Origin: Morella rubra
Taxonomy: Eukaryota; Streptophyta; Magnoliopsida; Fagales; Myricaceae
Length of the DNA: 64,000 bases
Reading direction: 5' to 3'
Assembly (NCBI GenBank): GCA_003952965.2
Contig: CM025851.1
Location: 23,189,325 to 23,253,324, forward strand
The notes beneath the pieces are model-generated. The model searched no databases. It saw only the letters and a list, made by a program, of their open reading frames with translations, and was not told where the DNA came from. The position numbers and the translations under genes were made by a program. Below, piece by piece: positions 51,101-61,367 of the stretch (position 1 is the stretch's first letter; each line of letters opens with the position of its first letter).

Positions 51101-51217
51101 GGGCCTGCTAAAAAGTGGGAGGAGATGCTGCTAAGTTTGGGGGTCGCTGGAGGCGAACCCGGAGTCGATGGGGAGGAAGTAGCTCCACTAGCTAAGGAAA
51201 ATGTTGCATCCCCCTGA
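48126..51217 (+). CDS. GBSS1: Granule-bound starch synthase 1 (GBSSI, waxy protein)
   Basis: Thirteen exons splice in frame to 613 residues: 48126-48476, 48584-48664, 48789-48887, 48994-49083, 49159-49222, 49307-49407, 49503-49612, 49691-49934, 50035-50211, 50309-50500, 50615-50701, 50803-50931 and 51101-51217. The enzyme adds glucose from ADP-glucose to amylose inside plastid starch granules. The first ~80 residues form a Ser/Thr/Arg-rich transit peptide. The GT5 domain opens [18 protein letters not shown] with the ADP-glucose motif [13 protein letters not shown] at residues 101-113; the GT1 domain holds [11 protein letters not shown] and the second lysine-type loop [12 protein letters not shown]. 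The C-terminal tail ends KENVASP. Exon 11 uses a weak donor (GTAACA). A broken copy lies 13 kb downstream. Confidence 0.96.
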
Positions 51218-52349
51218 GAATTAATTAGAATTTCCAATGTGTCTCTGTTCCGAGACGTAACTAGAGCAGGAAGTATATTGCGAAAGAAGCTGACACGAAG
51301 ATTTGGCAACCGGTAGTCTGAGAACACCGCCATATTCATTGTTTATTTTCAGCAAAAAGCTCTAGCGGGTATATAATATATCTTCTAAAGGTTATATTGA
51401 TCGTATTATGTGAAGCCAACACACATTTGAAGAAATGTATTCCAGTATTTGAAATGACTTCAAACAAGTTCCTGCAACCTGGCGTATACACTTTGTACTC
51501 TTTTTATTTTTTTTATTTTTTAGCACTGGATCTCCATAATTGGCTTTATTAATGTAACTGCATTGCCGTACAAGAGTGGATGGCTTTTCAGCAAGCGGAA
51601 CACAAAAGATGACACCTGCGTGCGCCATACATACAACAATTTACAGAAACCCAGGGTCAAATATTATGCAGGAATTCCGAATTTTGCATAAACTGAGGCA
51701 GGGTAAATTAGCAAGTCATCTGAGTAACCCACACAAGTGATTACTCCTACAACAAGTGGGCGCTAATGTCATTAACAACTGATAGATCAACACCAAACAT
51801 AACCATGTAGTGAAGGAAGCTGACATCGCCACATTAATTGAAGCTTCCAAACTAGGAACGAAGGAAAAGAAGGGTGGCTGAAGAACAAAGTACATCTCAC
51901 CACTAATATTCCTTCACTGCCCCCATAATGCCATTGCTAGAGATGGCACGTTCATACAGGGAAATCTGTGGTTAACGTATACGAGAAACAACCAACCAAA
52001 CAAGATTGTTTTCCGTTTGCTGCAGTCAGTTCAGTTCCATTCAAAACTATCAAGGAATTGCACCTTGCATCGATATCACGCAGGGAAACTCAACAAGCTT
52101 CACTACAAGATACCACATCTTTTTATAGCATTCAAGAACAAACTCAACCCTGAATTTGTTCAGGACTATCAATACTAATTATATCCCAAAGAGCAGTCAT
52201 AGTAGATATAGAAAGAAAAAATCCCTTCACTTCATCACTCATGGCATGTATAATATGTAACTACCAAAAAAGATGCTACTAGAACTACAAGGTAACGACC
52301 CGCCATAGTACTTAGCTAGCATAGGACACATTCAAACAGAAAGGAGCTC
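51218..52349. other. GBSS1 / P1 convergent 3' flanks
   Basis: The two genes converge here, so this stretch should hold both 3' UTRs. A T-rich tract at 51501-51524 is present. No gene or element is recognisable. Confidence 0.5.
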
Positions 52350-53294
52350 CTAATCAAATAAGCTGAATCCCATATCCTCGTCACTCTCTTCCTTTGGTTC
52401 TTCCTGCAAAAACACCAAAAAGATGCAACACTCAGATTATCCAATGAACAGTTTAGCCAACATAAAAAACCACCTCCAGTGAGAATTATTTAATTTTTCT
52501 ATAGGAAAGTGAGAGTTATTCAATTGTTCCTATTTACCTTCTTCTCCTCGGGTGGAGGAGCAGCATTGGCCGCAGCACCACCACCACCGCCTCCTCCAGC
52601 TGGTGCAGCAACAGCAACTACAGCACCACCAGCACCACCAGATGCAGCACTCAGTATGAGATCCTCAACGTTTCTCTTCTCAGCAAGCTTAGCAAACAAG
52701 TTTGGCCAGTAAGATTCAACATTCACGTTTGCTGCTTTCACCAATGAGGTAATCTTCTCCGCCTATTATCAATTATTCAAGGAAAAACCCATTTCCAAGA
52801 AACATATGCGCCACATCACTATTCAGGCAAGGGCTCTAATTTTCAACTTTACAATTGAACAAAGATAAACCATTATTCAACTTTACCATATGGCTTATGG
52901 TAATCCATTTAATCATTCTCCTCTTTCAGACAAACAAAAAACAAGAACCTTATTCAGAAGACTACATCTTTTCTTTTTCCATTATTTCATCAGCAGCCAA
53001 CTAAGTGGTTAACACCACCCCAGAACGCAATAGTATGTTCTTGGAACTTCGTTTCCTTTTTCTATTTGTTAGTTGAGTTCTTACAATTCAAAAGATTCCA
53101 AGAGCACAGAATTGACTAATTGCTTTCAAGTTTGAGAATAAACGTAGATAGACCGCAGGCTAGTGCATGTAGGCATCATTCTGTCTAAGGATAAAAAACA
53201 ACCATGAATTCAATGGGAAGGATACAGTGATGGGGATACCATCGTCTTGGAGGATCAAGACAGCGTAAGTGCAAGCGAGCTCTCCGATCGACAT
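52350..53294 (-). CDS. RPP1: 60S acidic ribosomal protein P1
   Basis: Three exons, 53294-53226, 52762-52538 and 52403-52350, give 115 residues, the usual P1 length. P1 pairs with P2 on P0 to form the lateral stalk of the large cytosolic ribosomal subunit, which recruits elongation factors. The N-terminal helical domain reads [19 protein letters not shown], then [19 protein letters not shown]. An Ala/Gly-rich hinge with a polyglycine run follows, then the acidic tail [13 protein letters not shown], the universal stalk C-terminus that contacts translation GTPases. An acceptor-like AAACAG 13 bases before the ATG suggests a leader intron. From memory it corresponds to Arabidopsis At1g01100. Confidence 0.97.
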
Positions 53295-53896
53295 CGTTTC
53301 CCCCTGTTTATGACATAAGGAGCAAATCACTACTATAGAAACATAGCAATTGCAAAGAAAAAACCTGAATACTGTAGAACGCTACGGTTCAACCAATTTG
53401 CATCCATCGAGAGACGAGTAAACTGAGATTGATAATGATCGACAACTCTTTCTCCCTATTAAACATATTTTACTGAAGCAAACTAAAGGGATGTCACAAC
53501 TGCTGATGGGAACTGATTTTCCTGGAACTTTTTTCTCAGAGAACCAAAGAGAAACAGAAAAGAAGTACAGATAGAGATTGATTAACCTGAAGTGATACCC
53601 GATTCCAAGAGCGGTATACAGCTGAGGCGCCTCCAAAAGGGATTCCAGACTATCGGATTCGAGCGAGGTAGGGAAGGGATTTTATCAGTGGGAGGAGAGA
53701 ATGGGCTGGGGCGACTATTCAGGCGGCCCATATGGTCCACGTAATGTTTTTTTCTCTTTTTCTGGGCAATAATTCTACCTAGAAAAAGAGAAAAAAAATC
53801 AATAAAAAAATACAGGAATACTGCATATTTGCAAACTAAAATTTTGACAAAAATTCGTATTTGCAAACTTAACTAATACAAAATTGTGATTGAGAA
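53295..53896. promoter_or_regulatory. P1 upstream region
   Basis: Leader and promoter of the minus-strand P1 gene are expected here. A GC-richer patch at about 53590-53730, away from the ATG, may be a non-coding first exon joined by a leader intron. No definite core motif was assigned. Confidence 0.45.
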
Positions 53897-56800
53897 TGTC
53901 ACGCCCCAAACGCTAGCTTGACGGGGGCTAATGACAGCCGCAAGCATTCTCAACGAATGCTCCAGCGCACTTAACTAATCTTGCAGCGGAATTTTTTTTT
54001 TAACACCTACTATTACTAATTCAGAAAATATGAATTACTAAAAAAATTTATTTCCTTATACGCAAGCTGACACGCAGACCCTCAAATGTTCTACTGAAGT
54101 GTACGAATATGTAAATAAATATACGCGAAATAAAAATGTATAACTATATCAAATAACACTCATTAAGAAATATTTAGAAATCTAATCTTCAGACAATAAC
54201 TTAAAGCAATAAGTTATGATTACATCATGGTTCAAAATATAAGTTGCTTAAGAGTCTTAAATTAGGCTCGTAGCTCGAACAAACCACAACCACATCACAA
54301 AGGAGGTTCGTATTAGCTCTTTCAAAAAATTTAGGATCTACATGAATTGCGAATTAGGGAGGGCACCCTCGTCAGCCCCCTCCTCAGGTTCCAGATCCTC
54401 CTCATGAGTTCCCTCACCTGAACATCATCTGGAATGATACAATTGAAAATACTATGAGTCGAATGACTCAGTAAGAGATATGCATGACATGATCATGAAT
54501 GACAGGTATATATATGCCAAAAATAAATGCATGTTTATGTTTGCGACTCTTGTACATGCAAATTTACTTAAAAGTTTTTTCGTCCTTATTTGGGCTGCTT
54601 CTCTCGCTCCATTTACCCCTGAAGTCAGGTTGTGCGTTCCCTTCGGAACTGTTTCCCTTTCCCTTGGAAACATGTCATTTGGTCGAGCTAGCCCTTGATG
54701 TGGCCCCAGGCCTAATGGCTAGACACGACCCTTAGAGGTTCACACCTTCTCGCATTCGTCCTTTAGTGTGGTTGCACATACCTCGAGGACTACCCATCTT
54801 TCTCGCATTCGTCCTTCGGAATGGGTGCCCTTAGGAATCATCCATCCTTCTCGCATTCGTCCTTCAGAGTGGATGCACCTATCATACTTAGGTACGGTAC
54901 CGACCATCCTATTTAGCCCCATAACATAGCATAAAATATCACTTTCATTTGCATAAAATTTCCCTTTCTTCCTTTTGAGAAAATCAATGCAAATGCTCAT
55001 GACGTGCTCGATGACAAATATTCATGCTGTGTATCATTCCAGTTTTCAAAAAAATAATTTTTCCACTTACCTTTATCCACTCGAGCTTATGGTGGTGCCT
55101 TGCCTACAATGAGTCATACTAATGTCATCACTTAAATAATTTAGAGATTTACTTGATGCAGCAAATAATCATTCATTTCAAAATTAACATATCATATTAA
55201 ATCACACATTTTTCTTTACTAACCAGCAGTGGTTCTACAATGTAAAACTCTATCTTAAGTTGCTGAACCCATTAAACTTGGTTGCCAAAATGATCCTTAC
55301 ACTCCATGTTATAACATATTAAAATTTCAGGTAATTTAGAGCTTATTTGCCACTCAAAAGATTTATTCCGAAAATGCAAGTTGCTGAGGGCGTCCAAGCT
55401 GGCAGCTTCGACGTCTCCAGTTTCAAAAATTCATAACTTCAAAACATAGCTTCAAATTGCACGAAATTAATTTTCAACTTTTCTGCTTTCATAAACTTAA
55501 ATTTGAAGATAAGACTCATAAAAATCGGAACTAATTTACATTTTCAAAGAGACTTTGTAATAGATAAAAATATACTAAAGCAAACAGTTATGTTGTCTCT
55601 AGCTTGACTTTCGATATTCAAAACACCATAACTTATTCAATACACATCCAAATCACACAAAATTTATCTTAAAATGTTCTTCTTTCATAAACTTAAAATT
55701 CAAGACTAGACCCATAAAAATCGGACGTAAACTGATCACTTAAAAATTACTTGGATGAGCAAGAAATCTGGACGTGCAAAGCTGCTAACAGCTTGACGTC
55801 TGGACTTTTAAAAATCCATAATCTTACTCAATATTTATCGGAATCACCTGAAGTATGGCTTAAAATCTTTTAATTTCATAGGCCTATAACATAAAAGTCT
55901 CTCACAGAACAAAAGATAAAAGAAATCACAGTAATAGGAAATGCAAGATAACTATTCTGCAAAAACCTAGAAAATTTCGTAACTTAATAATCTGCACTTT
56001 ACTTGCCAGCAACCTAGCCTATTGATCGCGCTATTTTATACCACTGAACATGAATGGAAACCATAGAACAGTTGCATAATTTCACTAAAAACCAACCAAG
56101 GTCAAATAAAATATCACACCAACTTCACATTACTTTTCCAGAATCATGCCCACAACTCAAACCTCTTGAACTCCTTGCTTTCAAACATTAAACATGGATG
56201 TACTTCATGTGACAGAACTTATAACTTTACTATAAACCCTCTAGGATCAAAATCTTTAGTTGCGCTATCCTCATATTAAATTTACTGCAACATTCAAACA
56301 AGATATATTCTCTCCAACTTGCTCATCTTTTTTCTTTTCTGCAGAAAAGAAATCATAATCATCTCCTTCTAATTTTCTAGTTGTACTCCTTATAACTTTA
56401 GGCCCTGCAATTTATATACATTTGTATCACTCTCCAGCAAATCCCCTTCAACACCTTTCATAGCTCCCAAAAATTGCAAAGCACCAATTCTGTAGAAACT
56501 AACATTTTCTCCTCATTAACGTTCTGCACTAAATTCCCAGCAACTAATGTCCTTGACCTTTGTTATTTTTACAGCTTTCAAAAAATTAATCGTAGCCTAA
56601 TGTTTTCATCCCAACCTCTCCATATGCAAACTACAATCCCATAAACAACCAGCAACACAATCGGCGATAAATGTGGGAAAAGAGAAATTCTGCAATAATA
56701 TGTTAGAGGTAAAACAGAACATAAACTTTTCTTTTCCTGCAAATTTTCTTCCTTTTAATCATAACCTTCATCATGCAGCAACTTCACTCATTTTTCTAGA

Positions 56801-57250
56801 TTTCAAAACCTCAATTTTATTTTCCAGCAACTTAGCAAATTAAATTAAAACTTAACACAGTAGTTGAAAAGCATAAGGAAGTGCAGAACTGCAAACCAAT
56901 AAATCTAGTTTTCTCTCAAGATCCTAACATTAGTAAATTTTCTGTTTTGAACCTATTCTTATCCTACCCGTGCATGCTCTTCTCCTTCCCAAAAAAATAC
57001 CATTTGCATCTCACCTATGCTCAAACTCAACATGCAAGCAACGCATAGCACTAACAGAACATAAAACAGCAAAAATCCAACTGTAAGCATATGGGTAATC
57101 TTCAGCCATGCCAAATTTGAATTTCTAATCCTCTTACCTTGTCTTCTCTTAATTCTCTCTACTGCAACTGAACCTTTTATCACAACACGACAACTCTTCT
57201 TCTACTTCTCGCTTTCTTCTTCTTCTCTTCTTTCTTTTTCTTCTTCTCGG
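53897..57250. mobile_element. Degenerate LTR-retrotransposon-like block
   Basis: It starts TGTCACGCCCC, a frequent plant LTR terminus, followed by an imperfect inverted repeat around GCATTCTCAACGAATGC. The motif GACTCAGTAAG (54466) and the AGGTTGTGCGTTCCC segment (54626) are shared with the block at 13.8-16.8 kb. Four diverged CTTCTCGCATTCGTCCTTYRG-like units lie at 54746-54870. The remainder is AT-rich with no coding domain. The right end is uncertain, near a CT-rich stretch at 57200-57250. Confidence 0.5.
54746..54875 (+). repeat. Short tandem repeat with CTTCTCGCATTCGTCCTT core
   Basis: The core occurs three times (54748, 54800, 54849), each followed by a TTAGTGTGGTTGCACATA- or CAGAGTGGATGCACCTAT-like arm, with a period near 50 bases. 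Confidence 0.8.
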
Positions 57251-57476
57251 CTTCAGCGTTCCCTCCTCTCTTGTTTGTGTGCGTGAGTGTGTGAAGGGGC
57301 CATATTTAATTTTTCATAAATATTTTTAAAATTTGCAAAAATAATTTGACTTGCAAACATGACATAATTAGTAAATAATAAAGAAGTTTGGGAATCCGTC
57401 GCGTAAGAACTGATGGGGCCATATGAAGGGGAAGCTCTGGGACCGTTTTGCGCGCCTAAGAAGTGACTTCTGACTA
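57251..57476. other. Short intergenic stretch
   Basis: Sequence between the LTR-like block and the next hAT element. No feature recognised. Confidence 0.4.
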
Positions 57477-57484
57477 GCCAAGAG

Positions 57485-57919
57485 TAGGGCTGTGCACCGG
57501 TACCGGCGGTGTGCCGGTTTACCGGCACCGCCACCGGTACCGGTGTCGCAAACCGCTCCTCGCCCCACGGCGGCACCAGTAACGGTGCCAGATTTTGCCG
57601 TGGGGCAGGGATTTTGGCGGTAGCGGTGGAAACCGCTTCCATCGCTAAAACCTTTTTATTTTTTTATACAAACGACGACGTTTCTCTTTAAAGAGAAATG
57701 TCGTCGTTTGAGGGGCCCCGAAACCCTAAAGGTTTAAAGGCCCCTCTCTCTCCCTTCCATTTTCACAGACGGCAGCCCCCTCCCCCAAAATTTCTCTGTT
57801 CTCCTTTCCCCCTCCCCGATCGACACCAATCTCCTCCACCATCATCAGCGATCTTCACAATCACGGCGCCTCTACAGCAGACGAAGATCTCTCGCTTCTC
57901 TCTCTCTAGCCTATGCTTT

Positions 57920-57955
<36 letters not shown>

Positions 57956-58387
57956 CCCTCTATGAATTGGTTGCTTTGATTCATTGTTGGGTTGATTTAG
58001 TTTTGGGATTTGCAGATATGGTAGTTGACTAGTTGATACTTGATTAAGTTGATTTTGAATGCGATTTGAAAGTTGTTGGGTTGATTTCGTTTTGAGATTT
58101 GCCGATTTGGGTTGATTTTGAATGCGATTCGAAGCTATTGGGTTGATCCGTCAACAATTGTTGGGTTGATTTGCTTTTGGTTTCGTTATTATTTTTTTTT
58201 TTGTAGATCTGGTTTGGGTGGCGATAACCGCTACTGCCACCGGCAAAACCGTCACCGTTAGGTGCCGGTTTCCACACCTAACGGTGCTGGTTGCGGTGTC
58301 TATTTTTGGACAACTGCCCATAGTGATGGCGGTGGCGGTGGAGGGCATAATTGCCACCGCCACCGCCACAGCTGATGCACAGCCCTA
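57485..58387 (+). mobile_element. Non-autonomous hAT-type element 2 (903 bp)
   Basis: Perfect 12-base terminal inverted repeats: TAGGGCTGTGCA at the left and TGCACAGCCCTA at the right. Flanking target repeats GCCAAGAG (57477-57484) and GCCAGGAG (58388-58395) match at 7 of 8 bases. Subterminal regions are dense in ACCGGT and CACCGCCAC units. The interior has a palindromic ACGACGTTTCTCTTTAAAG segment, a CT run (57922-57952) and GTTGGGTTGATTT repeats at 57985-58175. There is no transposase. Confidence 0.9.
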
Positions 58388-58554
58388 GCCAGGAGGTAAG
58401 TCGCCTTTCTCTGCCTTGGGAGATTATTGCAATTCCCAACTCTTTCTCCATTAAAGAGGTGACAAGCCAAACATGTGAATCGGGCAACAACTCCGTTCAT
58501 TCTGGAAGTAGTTTGAATCTTACATTGTTCTTTCCATGTACGATACTTCAACAG

Positions 58555-59631
58555 CGGTGGCGGATGTAAGGGGCCAACCGGACCTGCCCTTAAAGCCCAG
58601 CCCAAGCTCTGCCCATTGTCCAGCCACACACTTATGCCCAGTCCCGGCCCCAAGCCCATTTACCCAGCTCCATTTTTAAAAAAAACAAAAAATTAGAAAA
58701 AAAAAACACAGACGAAACGGCGCCTTTCACCCTGTTTTATTCGTTCTTCTGCCTCTCCCTCTACCGACGCCTCCTCCACCTTCCTCCCTCTCTCACAGTC
58801 ACAGAGTCACGGTTCTCTCTCTCCAGACCTCCACCGCCGGCTCTCTCTCCCTCTCTGCCTCTCCGTGTCTCTCTCCTCCACCGCCTGCGCCGACTCTCTC
58901 TCCCTATCTGCCTCTCTCGGGATCTCTCTCTCTCTCTCAAGTCTCACTGTCTCAGCGAGTCTTTCTCTCTCTCCGGCTCTCTCTCTCTCAGCCGCCAGGC
59001 GCCAGGTACACTTCATTGTTCTGCCTATTTCGAATTTAGCCGATTAGAATTTAGGTCATAGACTCATAAATCACTACGCATTGTTCTGCCTATTTCGAAA
59101 CATTTTCCTCAACGATTCCTTCAAATAAGCGATCTATGGAAATAAGTGAACAAAAGGGAATAGAAATGCTGCCAAAAAAAAGGAATATTACGTGAAAATT
59201 TATATTTTAGATTATTTTAGAACTCGATTATTTATTTGAAAGCACAGTGTTAGAGGGAATTCAATTGACAGGAGCTTTTTTTTTTTTTTTTAAGTAATTG
59301 ACGGGAGTAGTTTTCTAATTTGTTTTCTGTGAGAAATTGACAGGAGCTTATTGATATTGTACATGTTATGATTTATTAATAACAAAAAAGAGGAGCAATA
59401 TTTGTCCATTGTGTCATCTATGACGTTTTCTGTCTTCCCTTTTGAAACTTAGCAGTTAGTTGTAGAGTTACACACGGACTTATCTAAATCCTGTATTGAA
59501 GTTTGAAGAACAGCATCTTTACATCCTTGTCTAAGCATATTCAACATGCTAGTTTACTACAAGAAGCAACTCAGTTTGAGTGGTCAGTTTGAATTGGCCC
59601 CCCTTCAGATTCATTCCTAGTTCCGCCACTG
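58555..59631 (+). mobile_element. Non-autonomous hAT-type element 3 (1077 bp, Tip100-like ends)
   Basis: The left end CGGTGGCGGA and the inverted right end CAGTGGCGGA match at 9 of 10 bases and resemble the CAGTGGCGGA ends common in Tip100-like hAT elements. Flanks TTCAACAG (58547-58554) and TTCAATAG (59632-59639) match at 7 of 8 bases. The interior includes a long CT-rich stretch (58738-59002), whose Arg-Glu open frames are repeat artefacts, and AT-rich sequence. No transposase is present. Confidence 0.82.
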
Positions 59632-59812
59632 TTCAATAGCATTTAGTCCGGAGACCCTGCAAGCGTACTTTTCGACATTTTGCCTAACCGAAGGTTGGCC
59701 CTACTAGGCATCTTTAACTTTGTATAAATTCATGCCAATAACTCTTAGAACTTCCCTTCAAAAAGGATGTGAGGATTTCTTGTTTCGTTGATGTATAACA
59801 GGCTGAGTCACC

Positions 59813-61309
59813 ATGACTGTGAGATGGCCGAGGCTTTTGACACCCACGCACCTTTCTCAGATAATACGGAATCAGAAAAACCCGTTAACAGCGCTCCAAT
59901 TCTTCATGGAAGCCAAAAAAAAGTTCCCCACTTACTGTCATAATGGTCCGGTCTATGCTACCATGATTGGCATCCTTGGAAATGCAGGCCGGATCAGTGA
60001 GATGAAAGAGGTGATTGAGCACATGAAAGAAGACTCATGTGAGTGCAAGGATTCGGTCTTTGTTAGTGCAATCAAGACCTATGCGAAGGCTGGATTCCTA
60101 GACGAGGCAGTTTCTCTTTTTAAAAGCATTCCTCAATTCAACTGCGTGAACAAGACAAATTCATTCAATACCCTTCTGCAGCTAATGGTGAATGAATCTA
60201 AGCTCAAAACTGCTCACCGCCTGTTCTTAGAGTGCTCTTATGGTTGGGAAGTGAAGTCTCGAATTCAGTCCTTGAACTTGCTTATGGAGACTCTCTGCCA
60301 GAAGCGTCGTTCTGATCTTGCTTTGCAAATTTTCCTAGATATGAATAATCAAGGTTGTTATCCAAATAGAGAAAGCCATCGGATTCTAATGCGAGGATTA
60401 TGCGACGATGGGAGGCTGAATGAGGCCACCCATTTGTTATATTCAATGTTTTGGAGGATCTCTAAGAAGGGTAGCGGTGAGGATATTGTAATCTACAGGA
60501 CCTTGTTAGACGCTTTATGTGATAATGGGCAACTTGAAAAGGCTGTAGAAATTCTAGGGAAGATTTTAAGGAAGGGGCTGAAGGCTCCTAAGCGATATTT
60601 CCACCATCTTGATCAGAGTAGTTTCAGTACTGGAGAGGATATCGAAGGCACCAAGCGTTTGCTTAATGAAGCTTTGATTAGAGGTGGGATTCCTAGCTTG
60701 GCTAGCTATAGTGCTATGGCTGTTGATCTTTACAACGAAGGTAAGATTAGTGAGGCTAACAAAGTGCTTGTTGAAATGCAAGAAAGAGGTTTCAGGCCAA
60801 CACACTTGATTTGCGAAGCAAAGCTAGCAGCACTATGTAGTTGTGGGCATGTTGATGAAGCATGTAAGGTAATTGAAGAGGAAATGATGGAGGGTAATTG
60901 TGTACCCAATGCCAGATTGTATAATATTCTGCTGAAAGGGCTGTGTAAAGAAAGGAAATCAGCCTTTGCTGTTCAGTATTTGAAGAATATGGCCAAGCTG
61001 GTTGGCTGCATTGCCGACGAGGAAACTTATGGTATTTTAGTTGAAGGCCTATGTCGGGAAAGTAGATATCTTGAAGCAAGTCAAATTCTGGAGAAGATGT
61101 TAATCAAATCATTTTTTCCTTGTATTGACACTTACAATGTGCTTATCAGGGGTCTTTGCTCCATGGGCAGGCAATATGAAGCTGTTATGTGGTTGGAGGA
61201 AATGATTAGCCAGGGTATGCACCCAGAATTTTCTGTATGGAACTCGTTGGTCGCATCTGTGTGCTCCAACATGGTTGACATTGCTGTGTGCTCAGAGACA
61301 TTTAATTAG
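59813..61309 (+). CDS. P-class pentatricopeptide repeat protein
   Basis: A single intronless exon of 498 residues, as is usual for plant PPR genes. About a dozen 35-residue helical-hairpin repeats run from near residue 45 to the end, for example VYATMIGILGNAGRISEMKE, IVIYRTLLDALCDNGQLEKA and LYNILLKGLCKERKSAFAVQ; no DYW or E domain follows, which makes it P-class. Such proteins bind organelle RNA and help its splicing, stability or translation. The basic N-terminus suits mitochondrial or plastid import, not distinguishable here. Wording and length recall Arabidopsis At1g05600. AACAG at 59797-59801 may be a leader-intron acceptor. The C-terminus is followed after 58 bases by the GBSS duplicate. 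Confidence 0.94.
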   Translation: MTVRWPRLLTPTHLSQIIRNQKNPLTALQFFMEAKKKFPTYCHNGPVYATMIGILGNAGRISEMKEVIEHMKEDSCECKDSVFVSAIKTYAKAGFLDEAVSLFKSIPQFNCVNKTNSFNTLLQLMVNESKLKTAHRLFLECSYGWEVKSRIQSLNLLMETLCQKRRSDLALQIFLDMNNQGCYPNRESHRILMRGLCDDGRLNEATHLLYSMFWRISKKGSGEDIVIYRTLLDALCDNGQLEKAVEILGKILRKGLKAPKRYFHHLDQSSFSTGEDIEGTKRLLNEALIRGGIPSLASYSAMAVDLYNEGKISEANKVLVEMQERGFRPTHLICEAKLAALCSCGHVDEACKVIEEEMMEGNCVPNARLYNILLKGLCKERKSAFAVQYLKNMAKLVGCIADEETYGILVEGLCRESRYLEASQILEKMLIKSFFPCIDTYNVLIRGLCSMGRQYEAVMWLEEMISQGMHPEFSVWNSLVASVCSNMVDIAVCSETFN

Positions 61310-61367
61310 CCTATCAGTTATTGGTTGTTCATGTTGCAGCAGTTATGAAGGGGGAAACATGTGTTTG

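Noticed and set aside
58807..59047. Arg-Glu-rich and Ser-Leu-rich frames
   Set aside because: Products of the CT-rich low-complexity core of hAT element 3.
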